Origin: Candidatus Scatomorpha stercoravium
Lineage (GTDB): Bacteria; Bacillota; Clostridia; Oscillospirales; Oscillospiraceae
Assembly: GCA_018716005.1 (NCBI GenBank)
Contig: DVKN01000234.1
Location: 1 to 8,621, forward strand
Direction: 5' to 3'
Length of the DNA stretch: 8,621 nt
Below the pieces are notes generated by a model, which saw only the letters and a program-made list of their open reading frames with translations, was not told where the DNA came from and made no database searches. Positions 1 to 5,178 of this stretch are shown here, piece by piece (the stretch's first letter is position 1; every line of letters starts with the position of its first letter). The position numbers and the translations under genes are program-made.

Positions 1-157
1 CGGCCGTCTCGAGCGAATCGGGCAGGCTGCAGAAAAAGTCAAGCCCCGTCAGCATCTCCAGACTGTCCACCGCCACGGCATAGTCGGCATAATCCCCCGT
101 AATGTGTACCGCATTGGGCAACACATAGGCCGCTGCCCGCCATACGCCCTGCCCGTC
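1..157 (-). pseudogene. C-terminal fragment of a DNA/RNA non-specific endonuclease, 5' part missing, open at window edge
   Basis: In the minus-strand frame whose last full codon is at 4-2, the translation reads approximately GQGVWRAAAYVLPNA, then DYADYAVAVDSLEMLTGLDF, then CSLPDSLETA, and runs off the window without a stop. The pattern 'YVLPN ... YAVxVDxLExLTGLDFFxxLPDxLE' is what I know from the C-terminal end of the beta-beta-alpha-metal DNA/RNA non-specific endonuclease family (NucA/Endonuclease_NS). The catalytic DRGH-type motif would lie further upstream in the gene and is absent, because the sequence upstream of about position 157 is E1 alpha coding sequence in a different frame. No start codon or ribosome site of its own is visible. 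The fragment is therefore either the remnant of a recombination event or one side of an assembly join. The family assignment rests on about 50 residues and on memory of the family. Confidence 0.5.
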
Positions 158-423
158 ACGCGGCCGAAGAGCTCGGCCATCATGAGGTTCAGGTCGCCGC
201 CCTTCGCGATGATGTGGCCGTGGCCGCGGTGCGTGCTGGTGATGAAGTCGTTGTCCGTCAGGCATTCGCACACCGCCGGGGCGATGGCCTCCTCACCGAG
301 GTAGAGATGGACAAAGCCGGGTATCTTGCCCTCCGCGAACAGCTTCGCCGCCGCGCTCTCGAAGTCACGTATGCGACGCATCTTCACATACATATCCTTC
401 ATCTGCTCTTTGCTGATTGCCAT
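49..423 (-). pseudogene. Truncated E1 alpha subunit of a TPP-dependent 2-oxoacid/acetoin dehydrogenase
   Basis: Residues 1-91 from the ATG at 423 match the N-terminus of pyruvate/acetoin dehydrogenase E1 alpha: YVKMRRIRDFE (12-22), GFVHLYLGEEA (36-46), and ITSTHRGHGHIIAKGGD (61-77), the region leading into the TPP-binding fold. The family normally runs to about 320-330 residues and continues with a YCKGKGGSMH-type motif right after 'FGRVTG'. Here the frame instead gives about 33 unrelated residues rich in Arg, Pro, Met and Trp and stops at 49-51. The DNA there encodes an endonuclease-like C-terminus in another frame. The start is well supported: GGAGGAGG followed by TTAAT and ATG. The gene lies 41 nt behind the Lin0512-family gene and is probably co-transcribed with it. 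With lplA and an AcoR-like activator nearby, an acetoin or related 2-oxoacid dehydrogenase is likely. Which substrate cannot be told from the N-terminus. Confidence 0.75.
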
Positions 424-439
424 ATTAACCTCCTCCATT

Positions 440-454
440 TGTGATAATCTCAGC
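440..454 (-). promoter_or_regulatory. Third copy of the GCTGAGATT-TCACA element, between the Lin0512 gene and E1 alpha
   Basis: The minus strand reads GCTGAGATTATCACA, 14 of 15 identical to GCTGAGATTGTCACA at 1029-1043 at the end of the activator gene. It sits in the 41-nt gap just upstream of the E1 alpha ribosome site. It may be an operator half-site for the local activator or an element acting in the RNA. Its function is inference; the repeat itself is visible. Confidence 0.45.
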
Positions 455-464
455 GGTCTCCCGC

Positions 465-824
465 TCAATCCCGAACGTACACCTCGACGGCGGCGACCGC
501 CGCCTCGATGCTCTCGTCGCAGTCCCCGAAGGCGGGGATGCACAGCCCGTCGCAGCGCAGTCCGCCCTGCACGGCGATGACCTCGACCGTGCCGACGGGG
601 AAAATCTCCGCCACGGCTGCGCAGTCTACCTCATCCGGCCTCGTCACGGCCACCGTGGCGCGGATGAAAACCTGATTCTTGAAGTCGGTCAAACCCAAAA
701 CCTGCTCGAGCCCGCACAGGCAGCTGCGGGATATGGCGTCCTTCGCGGCCTTCTTCGCCGCCTTGGTCACATCCTGGCCGTGGAAGTCAGTCCCCATGCC
801 GAACTCGACGATATATTTTTTCAA
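465..824 (-). CDS. Lin0512-family conserved protein
   Basis: This is a 119-residue soluble protein starting at TTG (824), eight bases behind AGGAGG. A GTG five codons upstream of the ATG-less ORF interior overlaps the Shine-Dalgarno itself, so TTG is preferred. Features that recall the Lin0512 family (PF09585/TIGR02058) are KKYIVEFGMGTDFHGQDVT (2-20), SCLCGL (34-39), PVGTVEVIAVQGGL (76-89) and a VxVYV-type C-terminus (113-117). The length matches the family's usual ~115-120 residues. The family has no assigned biochemical function that I know of. Cysteines at 35, 37, 91, 95 and 102 and the HGQD motif could bind a metal or ligand, which is a guess. The gene is the first of the enzyme operon: a sigma-A-type promoter precedes it and the E1 alpha gene follows, suggesting a role tied to the dehydrogenase or its substrate. 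Confidence 0.8.
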   Translation of the reverse strand: MKKYIVEFGMGTDFHGQDVTKAAKKAAKDAISRSCLCGLEQVLGLTDFKNQVFIRATVAVTRPDEVDCAAVAEIFPVGTVEVIAVQGGLRCDGLCIPAFGDCDESIEAAVAAVEVYVRD

Positions 825-857
825 GTTTCTCACCTCCTGCGATCCTTTACGTCCATT

Positions 858-886
858 ATTATACTCCCGGAGAAACAAATTCTCAA
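858..886 (-). promoter_or_regulatory. Sigma-A-type promoter of the Lin0512-E1 alpha operon
   Basis: The minus strand has TTGAGA (886-881), a spacer of exactly 17, and a perfect TATAAT (863-858), placing the transcript start near 851 and giving a leader of about 27 nt before the TTG codon. The -35 box is part of TTGAGAATT, which recurs 21 bp upstream, so a regulator bound there would touch polymerase directly. A scan of 825-1038 for the sigma-54 pattern GG-N10-GC found no candidate on this strand. Confidence 0.7.
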
Positions 887-1061
887 GTCGAAAGCTGTAA
901 TTCTCAGATTTTCGGCGTGTACCATAAAGAGCCAGGGGGATACTTGTCGCAGCTGCACAATTTGTCATGGAAATAACAATGCCGTGAGAGGGATTCTGAC
1001 GAAATCTTCTCACGGCATGAGAATACTGTGTGACAATCTCAGCCCTTTTTGAGATTTGAGA
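878..1061. promoter_or_regulatory. Cluster of TGAGA/TCTCA half-sites (candidate activator binding region)
   Basis: Eight copies of TCTCA or TGAGA occur at 881, 902, 985, 1008, 1018, 1037, 1050 and 1057. Fewer than one would be expected in 180 bp of random sequence. They form several arrangements: AATTCTCA direct repeats at 878 and 899 (21 bp apart, two helical turns); AATCTCA-N8-TGAGATT at 1035-1056; TGAGA-N14-TCTCA at 1018-1041; and the long inverted repeat at 979-1018. The distal sites lie about 130-210 bp upstream of the predicted start, where enhancer-binding activators commonly bind, and the proximal pair overlaps the -35 box. Part of the cluster lies over the last codons and stop of the activator gene. 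Binding by that activator is inference. Confidence 0.5.
979..1018 (-). terminator. Possible terminator hairpin downstream of the activator gene
   Basis: An 11-bp perfect inverted repeat, ATGCCGTGAGA / TCTCACGGCAT, has an 18-nt loop that can itself pair GATT with AATC. It starts about 20 nt after the activator's stop codon. The minus strand continues TGTTATTTCC, a weak U-tract, so termination is plausible but not compelling. Because the arms contain TGAGA/TCTCA, the repeat may equally be a protein-binding palindrome. Confidence 0.4.
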
Positions 1062-2982
1062 CGGAGTGACGCAGGGCCTTTACGTCTATGCCGAGGCGCT
1101 TCACATGGCGGTAGAGCGTGGCGCGGCTCACGCCGAGGCGCTCGGCGGCCAGCTCGACGTCGCCGCCGCAGAGGGTGAGGGCGGAGAGGATCTCGCCCGA
1201 CTCGCTGTCGGAGCGGGCCGGGGCGCTCTCCCCGCCGGCCTCCGGGATGGCGTAACTGAGGCTCTGGGCCGAGAGGACGCCCTCGGCGGTCGAATAGAAC
1301 GCGCGCTCGACGCCGTTCTGGAGCTCGCGCACGTTGCCCGGCCAGCCGTAGTTGAGGAGCCCGGCGAGGAATTCCTCGGACATGGTCTTGCTCTGGGCGG
1401 GGTCCGCGCCGTTGAGGCGGTTGAGGACGCTCTCGGCGCACAGCCGGATGTCCCCGGGCCGCCGCCGCAGGGGAGGGATCTCTATGCGCAGCACGTTCAG
1501 GCGGTAGAAGAGGTCGTCGCGGAAGCGGCCCGAGGCCGCGAGCGCGCCGAGGCGGCGGTTTGTCGAGGCGATGATGCGTATGTCGAGCGCTATCTCCTGC
1601 GTGCCGCCTATGCGGAGGATGCTGTGCGTCTCGACCGCGCGCAGGAGCTTGCTCTGGAATTCTATCGGCAGCTCGCTTATCTCGTCGAGGAAGAGCGTGC
1701 CGCCGTGCGCAAGCTCGAACTTGCCCGGCGCGCCGCCCTGGAAGGCCCCGCCCGGCAGTGCGCCGGATTCGCAGCCGAAGAGCTCCTGCTCGAGGAGGTC
1801 GCGGTGCAGCGCGGCGCAGTTCACGGCGACGAAGGGCCCGTTCGCGCGGCTGCCGGCGTTGTGTATGGCCTGGGCGAGCAGCTCCTTGCCCGTGCCGCTC
1901 TCGCCCTCGATGAGTATGTTCCCGTCGTAATGGGCGTAGCGCGCGGCGAGGGCGACGGTTTTCTTCATGCCCGGGTCGTCGGTGATGATGTCGTCGAAGG
2001 TGTACACGGCGCGGTTGCCTATGAGCTTGTTTACGGTCGCGAGGACGTGCTTCTGTTTCTTCAGCGTCACGTTTATGGTGCCGGAGCCGAGCGCGGGCGA
2101 GTGCGTGATGGCGGCCGAGCAGCGCACGACGCCCTCCGCCGTCTTGACCCTCACGTCGTCGGTGAAGCTCCCGCCACGCAGCCAGCCGCGCGCGGCCCAG
2201 TCCACGTCGGGCAGGAGGGTTCGGAAGTCGAGCGCCGAGAGCGTCGCGCCGTCCATGCCCAGCAGCTTGCGCGCGGCGCTGTTCGACCACACGGGCCGGA
2301 AGCCGTCGCCGAGCAGGACGATAGAGTCCGCGCTGCCCTCGAGCGCGCTGCGCATGAGCTCCGCGTTGCGCCAGATGGAGAGCTTGCCCTCTATCCCGAT
2401 TGCGGCCGAAAGGACGACGGCCAGGGTGTGGTCGTGCACGTCCGCTGCGTCGCCGGACATATTGAGGCAGCCGATTATCTCGCCGCCCTCGCCGTGTATG
2501 GGCGCGGCGGAGCAGGTCCAGGCGTGATGGGTGCGGCAGTAGTGCTCGGCCCCGGCCATCTGTATGGCCGTATTCGAGTCGAGCGCCACGCTTATAGCGT
2601 TCGTGCCGACGCTCACGTTGTCCCACAGCGCGCCCGGGACGAAGCGCAGGTCGCCGCTCTTCGCGAGGACGCGCTCGTCGCCCATCGTCTCAAGCACATA
2701 GCCCGCGCCGTCCGTGAGCACCATGAGGAAGCCCGTGCGGCGCACGATGTCGAAGACGCTCTGCATGATGGGCATCGCCGCGTCTATGAGCTCGGCGTTC
2801 GCCTCGCGTATGCTCGCGAAGACCTCGTCCGTCACGCGGCGGCCCCGCCCGCCTATGGGGTTGACGCCAGCGTCCTTGCACCTGCGCCAGCCGTCGGCCA
2901 CGGCGGGCTGCACGCTCGGGTCGAGCTCGTCCTCGTAGACGAATTTGGCCCATATCTCCTCAAGTTTGCGCATATCCTTCAT
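1039..2982 (-). CDS. AcoR-like AAA+ transcriptional activator with a degenerate GAFTGA motif
   Basis: A 647-residue regulator of the bacterial enhancer-binding protein class. Its N-terminus (GWRRCKDAGVNP, 31-42) and GAF-like sensor (about 55-200, with DNVSVGTNAI at 121-130 and HHAWTCSAAPIHG at 152-164) resemble AcoR. A PAS-like segment follows (about 208-305), then an AAA+ core with Walker A GESGTGKE (360-367), Walker B GGTLFLDE (427-434), the distal FRDDLFYRLNV (487-497) and GWPGNVREL (546-554), and a Fis-type helix-turn-helix (about 608-632). The sigma-54-contacting loop, normally GAFTGA, reads GALPGG (407-412) with one extra residue before the GKFE that follows. The start at 2982 is chosen because GGAGGG lies six bases upstream; the longer frame to 3078 lacks a ribosome site. 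The gene sits between lplA and the Lin0512-E1 alpha operon, its likely target. The effector is unknown. Confidence 0.85.
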   Translation of the reverse strand: MKDMRKLEEIWAKFVYEDELDPSVQPAVADGWRRCKDAGVNPIGGRGRRVTDEVFASIREANAELIDAAMPIMQSVFDIVRRTGFLMVLTDGAGYVLETMGDERVLAKSGDLRFVPGALWDNVSVGTNAISVALDSNTAIQMAGAEHYCRTHHAWTCSAAPIHGEGGEIIGCLNMSGDAADVHDHTLAVVLSAAIGIEGKLSIWRNAELMRSALEGSADSIVLLGDGFRPVWSNSAARKLLGMDGATLSALDFRTLLPDVDWAARGWLRGGSFTDDVRVKTAEGVVRCSAAITHSPALGSGTINVTLKKQKHVLATVNKLIGNRAVYTFDDIITDDPGMKKTVALAARYAHYDGNILIEGESGTGKELLAQAIHNAGSRANGPFVAVNCAALHRDLLEQELFGCESGALPGGAFQGGAPGKFELAHGGTLFLDEISELPIEFQSKLLRAVETHSILRIGGTQEIALDIRIIASTNRRLGALAASGRFRDDLFYRLNVLRIEIPPLRRRPGDIRLCAESVLNRLNGADPAQSKTMSEEFLAGLLNYGWPGNVRELQNGVERAFYSTAEGVLSAQSLSYAIPEAGGESAPARSDSESGEILSALTLCGGDVELAAERLGVSRATLYRHVKRLGIDVKALRHSVSNLKKG

Positions 2983-3010
2983 GGTTTTCCCTCCAAAACC
3001 CCGCGAAAGC

Positions 3011-3042
3011 GAAAAAATGGGCGCGCCGCATTGGGCACGCCC
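3011..3042 (-). terminator. Intrinsic terminator in the gap between lplA and the activator gene
   Basis: The minus strand forms a 9-bp stem, GGGCGTGCC (3042-3034) with GGCGCGCCC (3027-3019), including one G-U pair, with a 6-nt loop and then ATTTTTTC, a run of six T (3017-3012). It is a textbook Rho-independent terminator for transcripts coming from lplA. It is only ~30 nt upstream of the activator's start codon and downstream of the best promoter candidate for that gene, so it may also limit activator expression. Confidence 0.7.
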
Positions 3043-3051
3043 GGCTTGATA

Positions 3052-3080
3052 ATTATACGTCATTCCGCGCCGCCGCACAA
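3052..3080 (-). promoter_or_regulatory. Candidate sigma-A promoter of the activator gene
   Basis: TTGTGC (3080-3075), a 17-bp spacer and TATAAT (3057-3052) lie on the minus strand. The -10 box is perfect, the -35 has only the TTG conserved. The predicted start is near 3045, just before the terminator stem, leaving a leader of about 63 nt. A duplicate operator-like palindrome lies immediately upstream (3098-3119), consistent with autoregulation. Confidence 0.5.
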
Positions 3081-3097
3081 GCGCCGCGGATATAAAA

Positions 3098-3177
3098 TCT
3101 CAATTTTCGGCGCTTGAGACAAAACGCATGAGAATAACTTGTCTGTTTTGACCGAAAAGTCGCGCGAAATCTCAGCC
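3098..3177. promoter_or_regulatory. Second cluster of TGAGA/TCTCA elements, upstream of the activator gene
   Basis: It contains the palindrome TCTCAA-N10-TTGAGA (3098-3119), CATGAGAATA (3127-3136, identical in ten bases to 1016-1025) and AATCTCAGCC (3168-3177, identical to 1035-1044) overlapping the lplA stop codon. TCTCAATTTTCGGCG at 3098-3112 matches 902-917 with a single inserted base. The order of the three elements is the same as in the gap downstream of the activator gene. They lie about 50-130 bp upstream of the activator's predicted start, so autoregulation is plausible. Confidence 0.5.
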
Positions 3178-4149
3178 AAAGAGCACCTCCATGAGCTCGT
3201 CGAGGCTTATCCCGCCCAGCATGGCCCCGAGCTCGAGAGGGGAGAGGGCGGCCCTGACGGCCTCGGGCTCATAGCGGCAGCGCTCGAGGGCGGAGATCAG
3301 CGCGCCGCAGGGCGCGGCGGCCATGAAGTCCCCGCTGATATGCGCCGCGCGTATCTCGCCGTGTGAGACGTCGAGCGACACGGTGATGCCCCCGCCGGGG
3401 AAGCGGCGGGAATTCCTGAAGCCGAAGTCGGGCGCGCGCGTCCAGGTCCAGTCCCGGCTGCGGTACAGCTCCGCGCGGCGGGCGATATCCCCGAGCGCTT
3501 CGGCCGGGAGGGGCGTTATCTCCGCCCCGCCCGGCATGAGGGAGCGCAGCAGCGCGGATTTGAACTCCGCGAGCGTGGTCCCCTCCGGGAGGAAATCGCA
3601 GAGCTGCCCCACGCGGGAGCGGACGGATTTGGCTGCCTTTCCGCTGAATTTGCCGCTGTCCGGCCGCAGCAGGGCCGCCATGGCCTCCCTGTCCGTGCGG
3701 AAGAGCAGCGTGCCGTGGTGGAGGACGCGGCCCTTATGGAGCCTGCGCGCCGTGCCGGAGACTTTGAGCCCGGCGACGGTTATGTCATTGCGGCCCGAGG
3801 CCTCGGCGCGTACCCCGAGGGAGGCGAGCGCCTCGCAGACCGGCCGAGTAAAGCTCTCGAAGCTGAGCGCGGCCTCGTCCCCGGCCTCGGTGATGAAGGA
3901 GTAGTTGAGGTTGCCGAGGTCGTGGTAAACCGCCCCGCCGCCCGTCCGGCGGCGGACGACCGTCACGCCGCGGCGGGCCGCCTCGAGCGCGTCGACCTCC
4001 TCGGCCGCGTTCTGGTTCAGCCCGATGACCACCGACGGTGAGTCCTGCCAGAGCATGAGCGCGTCAGAGTCCCCGCGCTCGAGCAGATATTCCTCGTACG
4101 CGAGGTTATAGCAGACGTCGAAGCTGCCGGTCTCGTAATAATTCGCCAT
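3172..4149 (-). CDS. lplA: Lipoate-protein ligase A
   Basis: This 325-residue enzyme activates lipoate with ATP and attaches it to the lysine of lipoyl domains, such as the E2 subunit of 2-oxoacid and acetoin dehydrogenases or GcvH, in the cytoplasm. The family motifs are in order: NLAYEEYLL (15-23), RRRTGGGAVYHD (66-77) with the lipoate/AMP-binding loop, GNLNYSFI (79-86), GRNDI (119-123), GLKVSGTA (127-134) holding the expected catalytic lysine at 129, HHGTLLF (144-150) and KSVRSRV (174-180). A C-terminal accessory domain (about 250-325) is present, and the length is normal for full LplA. GGAGG lies five bases upstream of the ATG. The start is 27 nt after the stop of the coiled-coil gene, so both are probably in one transcript. 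Next to a dehydrogenase regulator and E1 gene, the likely role is lipoylating that complex's E2. Confidence 0.92.
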   Translation of the reverse strand: MANYYETGSFDVCYNLAYEEYLLERGDSDALMLWQDSPSVVIGLNQNAAEEVDALEAARRGVTVVRRRTGGGAVYHDLGNLNYSFITEAGDEAALSFESFTRPVCEALASLGVRAEASGRNDITVAGLKVSGTARRLHKGRVLHHGTLLFRTDREAMAALLRPDSGKFSGKAAKSVRSRVGQLCDFLPEGTTLAEFKSALLRSLMPGGAEITPLPAEALGDIARRAELYRSRDWTWTRAPDFGFRNSRRFPGGGITVSLDVSHGEIRAAHISGDFMAAAPCGALISALERCRYEPEAVRAALSPLELGAMLGGISLDELMEVLFG

Positions 4150-4176
4150 CGCCGCCTCCGTTTTAAGCGCGGCGGC

Positions 4177-5130
4177 TCAGCGCCTGCGCGCCCCAAGCTC
4201 CGGCTGCGCGGAGGTCACGAGGCCCTCGTACTCTTTTTCGAGCTCCGCGGCCTCCGTCTCGAGCCTGACGCGCAGCGCGTGAAGGCTCGAGAGGCTGCGC
4301 TGCACGCGCTCTTCCACCTCGTGCGCTTCATAGAGCGCCCTGTTTATGCGCGAGCTGACGGCGAAGTCCGTGAAGATGTTGTCGAAGAAGATGTCCGCGA
4401 AGGTCAGGAGGTCGCCCATGCCCGTCTCGAGCCGGCCCCCGACGTCCGCGAGCTCCGTGCCGAAGCGGCGCAGCGCTATGCGCAGCTGCTCCATGGCCCG
4501 CTGCGCGTCGTCGATGCGCCCGTACTTGACCACGTCGGCGAGGAAGCTGTCCGAAAATATATCGATGGTGCTCCAGGTGGAGGCGCTTGAGAGGGACTTC
4601 ACGACCCTCTCCGCGGCGGCGCAGGCGGCCTCGCCGGCGCGAATGGCCTCGTCCGTCTCCCGCGTCTGACGTTCGTTATAAGCGGCGCGCTTCTCTATGC
4701 CGCGCAGCCTGTCAGCGAGAGGGGAGCCGCTCTTTTTTAAGTATTCCGCCTTGGCTGAGACAGCCTTGTCGTAGCGCTCCTCGCAGCCGGAGAGCCGCGC
4801 GAGCTCGCCCTCGGCCTCGCTGACGGCGGCGTTCACGTCCTCGAGCTCGGCAAGGACGGCGTCGTGCTCGACGGCGGCGGCGCGCGCCCCGGCCCTCTCG
4901 GCGTCCAGCTTCTCGTCCAGGCTGCCGAGCAGCGTGTAGAAGTACCTGGCCAGCGAGCGGCCCTCGAGCCGGTCGACGTCGTCCTGCTCCTCGACGCGGC
5001 GGGAGCGGAGCTCCGCCTCGCGTTCGCTGAGCTCCTTCCGCTGCCGGTAAAGGCTCTCGAGCCGTATCTTCAGCTGGCCCGCGCGGGCAATCTCGCTCCG
5101 CAGTCGGCGGATTTCTTCATCGTAATTCAT
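4177..5130 (-). CDS. Coiled-coil protein of unknown function
   Basis: A 317-residue soluble protein without signal peptide or membrane segments. Residues about 1-55, 70-125, 140-180 and 262-303 are rich in Glu, Arg, Ala and Leu with heptad spacing, typical of long coiled coils. In between lies a conserved-looking non-coil section: STWSTIDIF (184-192), LADVVKYGRIDDAQRAMEQL (197-216) and LLTFADIFFDNIFTDF (241-256). I have seen this W-S-T-x-D-x-F ... IDDAQ ... ADxFFD arrangement in unnamed bacterial proteins but know no function. The start has AAGGGGGG seven bases upstream. It follows sigG by 48 nt and precedes lplA by 27 nt, all on one strand with no terminator seen, so read-through from sigG is likely. 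A structural or scaffold role, possibly in sporulation, would be a guess. Confidence 0.75.
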   Translation of the reverse strand: MNYDEEIRRLRSEIARAGQLKIRLESLYRQRKELSEREAELRSRRVEEQDDVDRLEGRSLARYFYTLLGSLDEKLDAERAGARAAAVEHDAVLAELEDVNAAVSEAEGELARLSGCEERYDKAVSAKAEYLKKSGSPLADRLRGIEKRAAYNERQTRETDEAIRAGEAACAAAERVVKSLSSASTWSTIDIFSDSFLADVVKYGRIDDAQRAMEQLRIALRRFGTELADVGGRLETGMGDLLTFADIFFDNIFTDFAVSSRINRALYEAHEVEERVQRSLSSLHALRVRLETEAAELEKEYEGLVTSAQPELGARRR

Positions 5131-5178
5131 TGCTTACCCCCCTTTGGGCTGATTTTACCACAGCCGCGGGCGGTTTGT

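Noticed and set aside
440..1043. TPP riboswitch suggested by the CTGAGA sequences next to a TPP-enzyme gene
   Set aside because: The THI element needs a GGGG-type 5' strand, ACCTGAT and a GCGTAGGGA-like 3' strand around CTGAGA. None of these is present near 440-454, 1029-1043 or 3168-3177.
3019..3042. Sigma-54 promoter for the activator gene (GGCGTGCCCAATGC on the minus strand has GG-N10-GC spacing)
   Set aside because: The match to the full consensus is modest and it coincides with the GC-rich terminator stem, which explains the sequence better.
1066..3117. Long open frame on the plus strand opposite the activator gene
   Set aside because: It is the antisense shadow of a GC-rich gene: biased toward Arg, Ala and Val, no ribosome site, no recognisable motifs, while the minus strand encodes clear protein domains.
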